Assembly: GCA_019636755.1 (NCBI GenBank)
Contig: JAHBWZ010000001.1
Coordinates: 124,001 to 188,000 of the forward strand
From: Phycisphaeraceae bacterium
GTDB lineage: Bacteria; Planctomycetota; Phycisphaerae; Phycisphaerales; SM1A02
Direction of reading: 5' to 3'
Length of the DNA stretch: 64,000 bases
Below are positions 17,210 through 25,888 of the stretch, one piece after another (positions within the stretch are counted from its first letter, which is position 1; every line of letters starts with the position of its first letter). A program made the translations under genes and the position numbers. The notes below the pieces were generated by a model. It was not told the DNA's origin. It made no database searches and was given only the letters and a program-made list of their open reading frames with translations.

Positions 17210-17979
17210 AGGCGGACCCGGATCGCATCGTCTCGTTCGACCTTTCCCCGGGCCGCGCCATCGGCGAAGGCTACATCGTGGAGTCCAAGCTCGGGCAGGG
17301 CTGGGAGGGCGAGGTCTACAAGGTGATCGAGCGGCGGACCGGCGCGCGGCGCGCGGCGAAGATCTTCTTCCCGCGCCGAAATCCCGACGAACGGGCGCTC
17401 ACCTTCTACGCGCAGAAACTCGAACGGCTGGCCTCCTGCCGCATCGTGATCCAGTACCACCACTCCGAGGTCCTGCGCTTCCGGAGCCACCGCATCCCCT
17501 GCATGATCTCCGAGTTCGTCGAAGGCGAGGTCCTGCGCGATTTCATCGGCCGGCAGCCGGAGGCCCGGCTCCAGCCGTTCGAGGCGATGCACCTGCTGCA
17601 TGCACTCGCGGCGGGCCTGGAGGAGATCCATGCCAAGCACGACTATCACGGCGACCTGCATGACCGCAACGTGCTCGTCTCGCGGCGCGGCGTGCACTTC
17701 GACGTCCGCGTGATCGATTTCTTCCACTGGGGCCGGTGCACGCGCTCGCACCTGCGGGAGGACGTGGCGGACCTGGTGCGACTGCTCTACGACGCCGTCG
17801 GCGGGCGGGCGGCCTACGCCGGCCAGCCACCGGAGATCCGCGCGATCTGCCGCGGCCTCCGCCGCGATCTCATCGATCGCGCCTTTCCCACCGCGCGCGC
17901 GCTGCGCGAGCACCTGGACTCCTTCACCTGGACGGAGCCGCGCCGCCGGCGATCCCGCGCCCGCCCTCGACGCCGGTGA
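17206..17979 (+). CDS. Small protein kinase-like protein with DFF in place of DFG
   Basis: The 257-residue protein has a glycine-rich loop (KLGQGWEGEVYKV, 28-40), a candidate ATP lysine K52 (RAAKIFF), and a catalytic loop HGDLHDRN with D150 and N155. The metal-binding motif is D171-F-F rather than DFG. The lobe after it is short, and there is no activation-segment APE motif or extracellular domain of the usual bacterial Hanks kinases, so it resembles atypical or phosphotransferase-like kinases. It overlaps the PP2C phosphatase gene. The C-terminus is arginine-rich. Activity is plausible because the key residues remain. Confidence 0.72.
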   Translation: MKADPDRIVSFDLSPGRAIGEGYIVESKLGQGWEGEVYKVIERRTGARRAAKIFFPRRNPDERALTFYAQKLERLASCRIVIQYHHSEVLRFRSHRIPCMISEFVEGEVLRDFIGRQPEARLQPFEAMHLLHALAAGLEEIHAKHDYHGDLHDRNVLVSRRGVHFDVRVIDFFHWGRCTRSHLREDVADLVRLLYDAVGGRAAYAGQPPEIRAICRGLRRDLIDRAFPTARALREHLDSFTWTEPRRRRSRARPRRR

Positions 17980-18052
17980 CGTTCCCCGGCACGCGTCCGC
18001 GCGGTCCCGCTGCGCCGGGGCACGCGGACTGGCCACCTCGCGCGCCGGCCCG

Positions 18053-18058
18053 TACCAT
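18053..18058 (+). promoter_or_regulatory. Possible -10 box (TACCAT) upstream of the pyruvate dehydrogenase operon
   Basis: TACCAT followed by GGCCGC lies in the 223-base gap before E1 alpha. The same TAC-xATGGCCGC context precedes speA (TACAAT) and typA (TACGAT). It would give a leader of about 140 bases. Nothing else is recognised in this gap. Confidence 0.35.
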
Positions 18059-18202
18059 GGCCGCCCGGGCGGGACCCCGGGTCCGGGACGGCACCATCCC
18101 GGAGCCGACACGGTGCGGCGCCCGGGCAGCGGAGCCCGCGGACGCCCGCCGGGGGTGCCCCGGTCCGGCGCGGATCGGGTCGACACGCGGAGGCATGCAC
18201 GA

Positions 18203-19471
18203 GTGAAGCACGGTGGAACCGTTCGATCGAGCGCGGCGCGGCCCGGAGAGCGGGCGGCGGTCGACGGCGCCGGACGCACCCAGGCCGGGGCGAACGGGCA
18301 GGGCCCGCCGGCCGTGAAGGAGGCGGCCGCGCCGGTTCCGTTCGGGCGCCGGTCGATCGACCTCGTCGCGCGGGACCGTCCGGCGGCCGCCCGTGCCGCG
18401 ACGCTCACCGGGATCTCCATCCTCAACGAATCCGGCATCGCCCACGACGCGCTGGTGCCGGACCTTCCGCCCGCGGAGTTCCTGCGCATCCACCGCGCGA
18501 TGGTCCTGACGCGCGCGTTCGACGGGCGCATGCTGAACATGCAGCGCCAGGGCCAGATGGGAACGTTCGCGCCGGGATACGGGCAGGAAGCGACGCAGAT
18601 CGGACAGGTCTGGCCGCTGCGGGCGGAGGACTGGTTCAGTCCCTCCTATCGATCGTTCGGCGCGCAGATCGTCCGCGGCTGGACGATGGACCACCTCATG
18701 CTCCTCTGGGCGGGCTTCCACGAGGGATTCGCCCCGCCGCCGGGCGTCAACGACCTTCCATTCTCCATCGTCATCGGATCGCACCTGCCCCTGGCGACGG
18801 GCGTCGCCATGGGCCTGACGATCCAGGGCCGGCGCGATGCCGTACTCGTCAACTTCGGTGACGGCGCTTCGTCGGAAGGTGCGGTCCATGAAGCGATGAA
18901 CTTCGCCGCGGTCTTCACCGCGCCGGTCGTCTTCGTGCTGGAGAACAACGGATACGCGATCTCGACCACCCTCGAGCACCAGACCGGACAGGACATCCTC
19001 GCCGCCCGCGGCCCGGCCTGCGGCATGCCGGGCGTGCGCGTGGACGGCAACGACGTCTTCGCGGTGATGACCGCCTGCCGCGAAGCGCTGGAGCGGGCGC
19101 GGTCCGGCGGCGGCCCGACGCTGGTCGAGGCGGTCACCTACCGCATGGGCGTCCACACCACCGCGGACGATCCGAAGGTCTATCGCGACGATGCGGAAGT
19201 CGAGGCATGGCGCGCCCGGTGTCCCATCGCCCGCTTCGAGAAGTGGCTGGTCGGACGCGGCCTGATCGACGAGGCGGGCGTGCAGGCGGTGACGGAGGCG
19301 TGCGAACTCGAGGTCCTGGAGGCGCGCGACCGCTTCCGCGGACGCGCCGTCGCGCATCCGGAGGAACTCTTCGATTTCGTCTACGAGTCCCTGCCCGAGG
19401 AACTCCGCGAGCAGCGCGAGGAATACCTCGCGCGCCTCAGGGCGAAGGGCGTGATCGATCCCGCGACCTGA
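18203..19471 (+). CDS. pdhA: Pyruvate dehydrogenase E1 component, alpha subunit
   Basis: This 422-residue thiamine-diphosphate enzyme subunit decarboxylates pyruvate with the beta subunit. The first 70 residues are low-complexity. The domain then shows RAFDGRMLNMQRQGQMGTFA, GSHLPLATGVAMG and the thiamine-diphosphate motif GDG...NN (FGDGASSEGAVHEAMNFA then LENNGYAIST). The aromatic and small residues around the active site look like Bacillus-type PdhA rather than branched-chain enzymes. The GTG at 18203 has GGAGG 9 bases upstream, better than the in-frame GTG at 18113. The E1 beta gene begins 43 bases downstream. Confidence 0.9.
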   Translation: MKHGGTVRSSAARPGERAAVDGAGRTQAGANGQGPPAVKEAAAPVPFGRRSIDLVARDRPAAARAATLTGISILNESGIAHDALVPDLPPAEFLRIHRAMVLTRAFDGRMLNMQRQGQMGTFAPGYGQEATQIGQVWPLRAEDWFSPSYRSFGAQIVRGWTMDHLMLLWAGFHEGFAPPPGVNDLPFSIVIGSHLPLATGVAMGLTIQGRRDAVLVNFGDGASSEGAVHEAMNFAAVFTAPVVFVLENNGYAISTTLEHQTGQDILAARGPACGMPGVRVDGNDVFAVMTACREALERARSGGGPTLVEAVTYRMGVHTTADDPKVYRDDAEVEAWRARCPIARFEKWLVGRGLIDEAGVQAVTEACELEVLEARDRFRGRAVAHPEELFDFVYESLPEELREQREEYLARLRAKGVIDPAT

Positions 19472-19513
19472 TGCGGCCGGCCGCCGCGGACCGGCCCCTT
19501 CCCGAAGCGCACC

Positions 19514-20530
19514 ATGGCCGAATCGACGATGCATCAACTCACGATGGTCGAAGCCCTCAACCTCGCCCTCTGCGAGGCGCTGGAGCATGATCCGACCGTC
19601 TGCCTGCTGGGCCAGGACATCGGAGTGAACGGCGGCGTGTTCCGGGTGACGAAGGGACTGCAGGAGCGGTTCGGGCGCGGCCGCGTCATGGACACGCCGC
19701 TGGCCGAATGCGGCATCGTCGGCGCCGCGGTCGGCATGGCGATCTCCGGGCTGCGCCCGGTGGCGGAGATCCAGTTCTCCGGCTTCACCATGCAGGCGTT
19801 CGACCAGATCGAGCAGAACATGGCGCGCTTCCGGAACCGGACGCGACACCGCTACCCGATCCGCATGGTGCTCCGGACGCCGTATGGCGGCGGCATCCGC
19901 GCGGTCGAGCACCACAGCGAGTCGCGCGAAGCGTACTGGGCGCATACGCCGGGCCTGAAGGTGGTGATCCCCTCCAGCCCGCGCAACGCCCGCGCGCTGC
20001 TCGCGGCGGCGATCGCGGACCCGGACCCCGTCATCTTCTACGAGCCCAAGCTCATCTACCGCGCCTTCCGCGAGGACGTCCCGGACGCCCCGGAGACGCT
20101 GCCGATCGGACGGGCACGCATCGTGCTGGAGGGAACGGACGTCACCCTCATCGCCTACGGCGCCATGCTGCGCCGCGCCCGCGAGGCCGCGGACGATCTC
20201 CGCGATCTCGACGGCACCTCGGTCGAACTCATCGACCTGCTCTCGATCAGTCCGATGGACACGCAGACGATCGCGGAGTCCGTCCGTCGGACCGGCCGCT
20301 GCGTCGTCGTGCACGAGGGACCGCGCACCTGCGGTATCGCGGCGGAGGTGATCGCCCGCATCAATGAACACGCGTTCGAACACCTCCTGGCGCCGGTGCG
20401 TCGCGTGACCGGCTTCGATGTCCACTTTCCCTACTTCCAGACGGAAGAGCACTACCTGCCCGATCCCGACTCGATCGCGCGCGCGGTCCGGGAGACGATC
20501 GCGTGGGATCCGACGCACCGGCCCCGATGA
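19514..20530 (+). CDS. pdhB: Pyruvate dehydrogenase E1 component, beta subunit
   Basis: The 338-residue subunit completes the E1 active site. Typical segments are LGQDIGVNGGVFRVTKGL, MDTPLAECGIVGAAVGMA, RTPYGGGIRAVEHHSES and DLLSISPMDTQTI. Length and motifs match Pdh/Bkd beta subunits, with no truncation. It lies between E1 alpha and E2 on the same strand with short gaps, so the three are surely co-transcribed. There is no strong ribosome binding site. Confidence 0.93.
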   Translation: MAESTMHQLTMVEALNLALCEALEHDPTVCLLGQDIGVNGGVFRVTKGLQERFGRGRVMDTPLAECGIVGAAVGMAISGLRPVAEIQFSGFTMQAFDQIEQNMARFRNRTRHRYPIRMVLRTPYGGGIRAVEHHSESREAYWAHTPGLKVVIPSSPRNARALLAAAIADPDPVIFYEPKLIYRAFREDVPDAPETLPIGRARIVLEGTDVTLIAYGAMLRRAREAADDLRDLDGTSVELIDLLSISPMDTQTIAESVRRTGRCVVVHEGPRTCGIAAEVIARINEHAFEHLLAPVRRVTGFDVHFPYFQTEEHYLPDPDSIARAVRETIAWDPTHRPR

Positions 20531-20602
20531 GCGCCATGGACCGCACCACCAGGAAGACCGCGATGATCAGCGCGACACCGCGCCACCGGAAGGCGACACG
20601 TC

Positions 20603-21860
20603 ATGGATCGTGAGTTCCGGCTTCCCGATCTCGGCGAAGGCGTTCACGAGGGCCAGATTCTGCGCCTGCTCATCGCCGAGGGCGCCGCGGTGCACGAGGA
20701 TCAGCCGCTCATGGAGGTGGAGACCGACAAGTCCGCGGTCGAGATTCCGTCGCCCTGCACCGGCGCGATCGTCAAGTGGCACGTCCGCGAGGGGCAGGCG
20801 GTGCGCGTCGGTGACGTGATGGTCACGTTCTCCGGCGCCGGCAGCGGTCCCGCCGCGGCGCCGGCGCGTCAAGACGCGGGCGCGCCCGCGGCGGTCGCGG
20901 TCCGTGAGGCACCGCCGTCGGCACCGCGCCGGGTCGCGGCGTCGCCCGCCGTGCGCACCGCGGGCCCGGCAGCTCGGCGTCGACCTCGCCACCGTCGCCG
21001 GGAGCGGGCCCGGCGGGCGCATTCTGCTCAGCGACCTGGACGGCGCCGCCGCGGCCCCCGTCCGGCCATCCGCGCCGCCGCCCGGGCCGGCCGCCGGCCG
21101 CCCCGTCGAACGAGCCCCGTCCCCGGCGAGCCCACCACCGCGCCGCGGGGCTCCGGCCGCGCGGGAGCCGCTCTCGCTGCTCCGCAAACTGACCAGCCGC
21201 ATCATGGTCGAGTCGGTGCGGACCATTCCCCACGTGACCGACTGCGATGATGCGGACGTGACGGATCTCGACCGCCTGCGGCGCGGATTCAATGACGATC
21301 CGTCGCGCGATCCGGCGCACGACGCGCCGAAACTGGGCCTGCTGCCGTTCGTGGTCGCGGCGGTCGCGCGGGCGCTGCGCAGGCACCCGGTCTTCAACGC
21401 CGGCCTGGACGTCGAGCGGGAGGAGATCGTGTACCACGACCGCATCGGCATCGCCATCGGCGTGCAGACCGAGCGTGGCCTCGTGGCGCCCGTTCTCCGG
21501 GATCCCGACCGTCGCTCGATCCGCGAACTCGCCGTGGAGATCGACCGGATCACCGCAAAGTGCCGGGCCGGCCGCTTCGAAAGCGCCGACGCCGAAGGCG
21601 CCACGTACACGATCTCGAACGCCGGCGCGATGGGCGGAAGCCGATACTCCACGCCGATCATCACGCCACCGCAGGTCGCGGTCCTGGCCGTGGGGCGATC
21701 GCGCCTGATGCCGTGGGTGGTGGACGGCCGCGTGGAGCCGCGGCTCGTCATGCCGCTGAGTCACTCCATGGATCATCGCATCGTCGACGGCGCGCAGGAG
21801 ATCGCGTTCATGCGTGATGTCATCGGCGACCTGGAGCGGCCGGCGCGGCTGCTTCTCTGA
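20603..21860 (+). pseudogene. pdhC: Pyruvate dehydrogenase E2 (dihydrolipoamide acetyltransferase) with a one-base frameshift
   Basis: Two frames together make one normal E2 of about 418 residues. The first frame (from the ATG at 20603, with GGAAGG upstream) encodes a single lipoyl domain with the lipoyl-lysine K43 in ETDKSAVEIPS, and a linker. The second (ending 21860) encodes the rest of the peripheral-subunit-binding domain (LGVDLATVAGSGPGGRI) and the whole catalytic domain with LSHSMDHRIVDG. The break falls inside the binding domain. Removing one G from the GGG at 20962-20964 restores a continuous ASPAVRTAARQLGVDLA. Codon use and motifs downstream look intact, so a sequencing or assembly error, or a very recent mutation, is more likely than an old pseudogene. 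The enzyme transfers acetyl groups to CoA in the complex core. Confidence 0.88.
20962..20964 (+). other. Frameshift site in the E2 gene
   Basis: A GGG run where the conserved reading frame needs GG. The upstream frame loses similarity immediately after it and the +1 frame gains similarity at the same point. Confidence 0.8.
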
Positions 21861-21917
21861 GCACACGGGGCACCCCTCGGCCGCATCGCCCCCGGACACC
21901 TCGCCTCGCAGCCACGC

Positions 21918-23177
21918 ATGGTCGTCGGAACCTTTGCCTCGGAGATCGACCTTCTCATCGCCGGCAGCAGCGATGCCGCGCTGGCCGCGGCGCAGACGGC
22001 GGTCCGATCCGGGCTGTCGGTGGTCGTCGTGGATCCGGCGCCGGCGAACCCCGGCCTGGATCCGGGCGGGCTCCGCACGATCGCGGACTGCCTTCCCGCG
22101 TTCGTCGATCCGGCGTCGCGGCGCGTGAATCTCGACGCGGTCCGGCGGTTCGCCGCGCGCTGTGCCGAGCGGTGCGCCGCGGCACGCGCCGAAGAGGTCC
22201 TCGCCACCGGGGCGCTTCGCGCCGTCGGGCCGCTCCGCTTCGAGAGCGCCCGCGATGCCGCCGTCGACGGCGACACGAGCCTGCCGCGCCTCCGATTCCG
22301 TCGCGCGATCATCGCCCCGCCGCCGCCGCCGATCGATCCGGGCCGCCTGCTCGGTGACGGACCACTCGTGATCCGCGGCCTGTCGGCGCGGACCCTGGAG
22401 GCGGCGGCCCTGCGCGCCGCCCTGGACCTGCCGGTCCACCTCGACCTGGATCCGGCGCCGCTCACCGCGCTGATCGGTCCGGAGGCGCTGGCGGCGTGCC
22501 TGGCCCTCGGCGCGCCGTCCGGCGTCACGATCGGCGGCCTGCCGGACGATGCCCCCGTGCTCGCGGTGGTGGAGAGCGCCGACTTCCGCGGGATCGACCT
22601 CGGCGCCGCGGGCGTGGTCATCGGTGCGTCCGGCGCCCTGGACGTGACGCCGGAGTGGCGCACGCGCGAGCCGCGCATCCTCGCGCTGCCCCCGGCGGGA
22701 TGGTCCGGCGGGCCGGCATGGGCGCGTCCGCATCATGACGGCGGCGCCTTTGCGCAGCGCGCCGGTCGATGGGCGGCGCACCTCGTCGCGGGACGCGCCT
22801 CGCCACCGCCGGAGTCGGCGGTACCGGTCTTCATCTTCCGTCCGCCCGATCCCCTGCGCGGCGCCGCGGCGGCCGGCGCGCTGCCCGGATCCGATGCGGC
22901 CGCCGGCGGACCTCCCACCGTGACGGGCAGCGCCGGCAGCGGCGCGCTCTCGGCACGGGTGGTCGCCGACGCCGTGCATGGCACGATCGAGGGCGCGATC
23001 ATCACGGGCTGCCGCAGCGCCGACGCGCCGCTGCTCGCGCTCGCCATGCGGACGGTCATCGACATGGCCGGCACGGCCGGTGATCTTGCGGGCGTCCTGC
23101 TGCCCGCGATCGATCACCAGGGTGCCACCGCCCTCGCCGACGCCGCGGATGCCGCGGCGGGCCTGGCGGGCGGCTGA
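21918..23177 (+). CDS. Degenerate E3-like (dihydrolipoyl dehydrogenase-like) protein without redox motifs
   Basis: The 419-residue protein fills the E3 slot of the operon and can be laid along dihydrolipoyl dehydrogenase from end to end. The FAD strand-turn-helix is present (EIDLLIAGSSDAALAAAQTA) but GxGxxG has become GSSDAA. The disulfide motif GGTCLNxGC reads GGLRTIADC, with R53 for the first cysteine and C58 kept. ATGS reads APPP at 133-136. The NAD-binding GxGxxG reads RGLSAR. The AIGD motif reads ALPP. The C-terminal dimerisation domain is recognisable (VADAVHGTIEGAIITG), but HPTLSEA reads HQGATAL, so the glutamate is lost. The frame is uninterrupted, so this is not a simple pseudogene. 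A structural, non-catalytic role in the complex is an inference. The alignment is by eye. Confidence 0.7.
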   Translation: MVVGTFASEIDLLIAGSSDAALAAAQTAVRSGLSVVVVDPAPANPGLDPGGLRTIADCLPAFVDPASRRVNLDAVRRFAARCAERCAAARAEEVLATGALRAVGPLRFESARDAAVDGDTSLPRLRFRRAIIAPPPPPIDPGRLLGDGPLVIRGLSARTLEAAALRAALDLPVHLDLDPAPLTALIGPEALAACLALGAPSGVTIGGLPDDAPVLAVVESADFRGIDLGAAGVVIGASGALDVTPEWRTREPRILALPPAGWSGGPAWARPHHDGGAFAQRAGRWAAHLVAGRASPPPESAVPVFIFRPPDPLRGAAAAGALPGSDAAAGGPPTVTGSAGSGALSARVVADAVHGTIEGAIITGCRSADAPLLALAMRTVIDMAGTAGDLAGVLLPAIDHQGATALADAADAAAGLAGG

Positions 23178-23199
23178 CCCCGCGTTCCCGCGCGGGGTC
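23176..23199 (+). terminator. Hairpin between the convergent E3-like and hutF genes
   Basis: GACCCCGCG and CGCGGGGTC form a perfect 9-bp stem with a TTCCCG loop, beginning at the stop codon of the E3-like gene. There is no T-run, so its function as a terminator is uncertain. Confidence 0.45.
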
Positions 23200-23223
23200 C
23201 GGCCGCGCCGCCGCGTCGGTCAT

Positions 23224-24600
23224 TCATCGCCCGCCCGCCGTGATCTGCGGGCCGCGCTGCCAGACCGGTGTTCCGGCCACCCAGGTCTCGCGCACCACGC
23301 CGTCGCCGCCGCCGAGCACCAGCGCATCGGGCAGGGTGAGCGCCGTACTGCCCTCGAGCATCGGATGGTCGAGGTCGATGATCGCGAAGTCCGCGCGGGC
23401 GCCGGCGCGGATGGCGCCCGCGTCCAGCCCGAGCGACGCGGCACCGCCCTCCGTCGCGCAGCGCAGCAGCCGGGCGCCGACCCGTCCGGAGGAGTCTGTC
23501 ACGATGGCGCGCCGCTCGAGCCGCAGCCGCTGCGCAAGCTCCAGCCAGCGCATCTCCTCCAGCATCGAGAGGCGCGCGTTCGAGTCCGTGCCGATCGCGA
23601 TGGAGCCTCCGCCCGCGGCGCCGGCAGGCGCATGTTCCAGCATCCGCGGCACATCGGCGACGCCGTCGGCCAGGTTCGCCTCCGTCAGGGGGCAGAGGCA
23701 GACGATGCCGCCGGACTGCACGAACGTCGCGAGATCGGCGGCATCGGTGTGGGTGCAGTGCACCGCCGTCATGCCCTTCCCGCCCTGCATCTGCTCGATG
23801 ATGATCTGCATGGGCCGGCGGCCGTAATGCGCCAGGCTCGCCTCGATCTCCTGCCGCTGCTCCTCGACGTGCATGTGGAACGGCTGGCGCCGCGCCGTCG
23901 CTTCCTGCCCGAGGCGGACGATGTCACTGATCCCGACCGCGCGGATCGAGTGGGCGGCCATGGCCGGATGCTGCGTCCGCGGATCCAGCCTCGCTGCCAG
24001 TCGATCCTGCTGATCGAGGAACTGCGCGATCGATTCGCTGCGGAAGCGGCGCTGGGCTCCCCCCAGCGGCGCACCGATGCCGCCGGTCATGTAGCACACC
24101 GCGATGAGGACGATCCGGATGCCCTCCGCCGCCGCCGCCCTGAGCACGCCATCGTCGAGCGAGAAATCCGTGTCCGGACCGGCGTGGCGGAGATAGTGGA
24201 ACTCCCCCACCGTGGTGATCCCGGACGCAAGCATCTCGCGGAAGGCGCTGCGCGTCCATCGCTCCAGCGTTGCCGCGTCCAGGGTCTCGACCAGGCCGTA
24301 CATCGCGTCACGCCACGCCCAGAAACTCCCCTGCTGGCCGGCCGTCTCTCCGCGGCCGCGCAGGGCGCGCTGGAACGCGTGGCTGTGCGCGTTGATGAAG
24401 CCCGGAAGGAGGGCGGCGCGGTGCAGGCGCCGGTCCACCGGCGCGTTCCCGCCCGTGGCGACGCCGGTGATCGTGCCGTCGGCGCTCACGGAGACGCGCA
24501 CGCCCGGACGCATCGCGCCGTCGAACCACGTCAGGTCCGCCTCCAGCGTCATCGCGGCCGCCCCGGTCGCCTCCGGGCCGCGCGCACCCGCGTCGCTCAT
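23224..24600 (-). CDS. hutF: Formimidoylglutamate deiminase-like amidohydrolase
   Basis: This 458-residue amidohydrolase has the metal-binding H72-x-H74 (GFINAHSHAFQRAL), HMHVEEQ, AVHCTHTD and IGTDSNARLS, and the RGRGETAGQQGSFWAWRDAMY region typical of HutF. HutF converts N-formimino-L-glutamate to N-formyl-L-glutamate and ammonia in one route of histidine breakdown. No other hut gene lies in the window. The ATG at 24600 overlaps the stop of the M20 gene by four bases. An alternative start at 24552 would drop a low-complexity N-terminus. A related guanine or S-adenosylhomocysteine-type deaminase is less likely. Confidence 0.85.
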   Translation of the reverse strand: MSDAGARGPEATGAAAMTLEADLTWFDGAMRPGVRVSVSADGTITGVATGGNAPVDRRLHRAALLPGFINAHSHAFQRALRGRGETAGQQGSFWAWRDAMYGLVETLDAATLERWTRSAFREMLASGITTVGEFHYLRHAGPDTDFSLDDGVLRAAAAEGIRIVLIAVCYMTGGIGAPLGGAQRRFRSESIAQFLDQQDRLAARLDPRTQHPAMAAHSIRAVGISDIVRLGQEATARRQPFHMHVEEQRQEIEASLAHYGRRPMQIIIEQMQGGKGMTAVHCTHTDAADLATFVQSGGIVCLCPLTEANLADGVADVPRMLEHAPAGAAGGGSIAIGTDSNARLSMLEEMRWLELAQRLRLERRAIVTDSSGRVGARLLRCATEGGAASLGLDAGAIRAGARADFAIIDLDHPMLEGSTALTLPDALVLGGGDGVVRETWVAGTPVWQRGPQITAGGR

Positions 24601-25760
24601 GACCCGCCCTCGCAGATTCGGTCGACGATCCTCCGGAGCACGCGGCCGCCCTCGCACCACTCCGCCACGTCGATCGATTCATCCGGCGCATGGGCGACGG
24701 AGATCGACCCCGGACCGAGCAGCACGCAGGCCATGCCCAGGTCACGCGAGAGAACGCCGCCGTCGGACGCGTACGGCGCGGCGCCGGCTTCCCCGGTCCC
24801 GAGGATGGCCGAGAGTTCCTGCAGGAATGGATCATCCTCGCGCGTGAGCATCCATGGATTCTCCCCCAGATCCTCCATCGCGGCGCCGTCGATTCCGAGG
24901 CTGCACGCGGCGAGTCGCGCCCGCAGTCCGTCGGCGTCGACGCCGGGGAGCGGTCGAGCACCGACATCGATGACGCATCGATCGGGAATCATGTTGATCG
25001 CCGTCCCGCCCGTGACGCGCGCGATGTTGAGCGCGACGAACGGCACCTGCGGAAAGTGCTCCGCGGAGGCGGGCCGCTCGGCTTCGAGCGTCCGGCGGAG
25101 CGCGGCAAGCGACGAGAGCAGCGGGATCGCGGCCTCGATGGCGTTCCGGCCCAGGTGCGGCGAACCGCTGTGCCCGCTGCGGCCCGGGACCGTGTAGCGC
25201 ACCTTGACATGGCCGGTGTGCATCCGGATCGGGCGGAGCGACGTCGGTTCGCCGACCAGGCAGCGCCTCGGCAGCGGGCGGCCCTTCGGCCAGGTCTCCG
25301 CGAACCGCCGCACGCCGAGCGAACCGATCTCCTCGTCGGTCGACAGCAGCAGGAGAAGCGGCCGCGGGGGCGGGTGGTCGGCACGGTGGAGCAGCACGTC
25401 GATCGCGAGCGCCACGAAGCCCTTCATGTCCGCCGTGCCGCGCCCGATGAAGCGGCCGTCCCGCTCGATCATCCGGAACGGGTCGGTCGTCCAGCCGGGC
25501 TGATCGCGGGCCGGTACCACGTCCAGGTGCCCGCTGAGCAGCAGGCCCTCCCGCGATCCGTCCGGTGGCGGCCCGAGCGATGCCAGCAGGTTCCAGCAAC
25601 CGTCGGCGCCCGCGCCGCCGGCCGGAAGACGCTCCACGCGGATCGCGGGATGGCGGAGCATTCCCTCCACCGCGTCGACGATCGGACCGTTCGGCTGCGC
25701 ACTGAGCGACTCGAACGAGACGAGCCGTTCGAGCATGTCGCGGGCGCGGTCTCGTGACAT
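24597..25760 (-). CDS. M20-family deacylase, ArgE-like (acetylornithine deacetylase family)
   Basis: The 387-residue protein has the M20 metal and catalytic segments SGHLDVVP (H78, D80), GRGTADMKGF (D111) and STDEEIG (E143, E144), and a dimerisation domain around 180-290 with GRSGHSGSPHLGRNAIEA. The GTADMKGF form is that of ArgE. It begins the transcription unit that continues into hutF with a 4-base overlap, so it may remove the formyl group from N-formylglutamate in place of HutG instead of, or as well as, deacetylating N-acetylornithine. That is inference from coupling only. A TACACT box lies about 73 bases upstream of the ATG at 25760. Confidence 0.8.
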   Translation of the reverse strand: MSRDRARDMLERLVSFESLSAQPNGPIVDAVEGMLRHPAIRVERLPAGGAGADGCWNLLASLGPPPDGSREGLLLSGHLDVVPARDQPGWTTDPFRMIERDGRFIGRGTADMKGFVALAIDVLLHRADHPPPRPLLLLLSTDEEIGSLGVRRFAETWPKGRPLPRRCLVGEPTSLRPIRMHTGHVKVRYTVPGRSGHSGSPHLGRNAIEAAIPLLSSLAALRRTLEAERPASAEHFPQVPFVALNIARVTGGTAINMIPDRCVIDVGARPLPGVDADGLRARLAACSLGIDGAAMEDLGENPWMLTREDDPFLQELSAILGTGEAGAAPYASDGGVLSRDLGMACVLLGPGSISVAHAPDESIDVAEWCEGGRVLRRIVDRICEGGS

Positions 25761-25833
25761 CGAAGGAGAGACTCGGATGGGACGCGCTGACACGGGCCGG
25801 CCCCGCCGGGTCCGCCCCGGCGGAGGCCCGGCG

Positions 25834-25839
25834 AGTGTA
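25834..25839 (-). promoter_or_regulatory. Putative -10 box (TACACT) for the M20-hutF pair
   Basis: The same hexamer as at 7492, 7570 and 11289, on the minus strand, 73 bases before the M20 start. It lies in the divergent gap shared with the S9 peptidase. Confidence 0.4.
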
Positions 25840-25876
25840 CCGCCGGACCCGCACCCACGAGTCCCCCGCTTTGACC

Positions 25877-25882
25877 GACAAT
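25877..25882 (+). promoter_or_regulatory. Putative -10 box (GACAAT) for the S9 peptidase
   Basis: GACAAT ends 6 bases before the ATG at 25889, the same spacing as the other start-proximal boxes. Confidence 0.35.
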
Positions 25883-25888
25883 CCCGGC

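Noticed and set aside
18203-21860. Branched-chain 2-oxoacid dehydrogenase rather than pyruvate dehydrogenase
   Set aside because: The E1 alpha segment LNMQRQGQMGTFAPGYGQEA resembles PdhA; the substrate is still inferred, and no leucine or valine catabolic gene is adjacent.
21918-23177. Functional dihydrolipoyl dehydrogenase
   Set aside because: FAD and NAD glycine motifs, one redox cysteine and the active-site glutamate are missing, so normal E3 activity is not credible.
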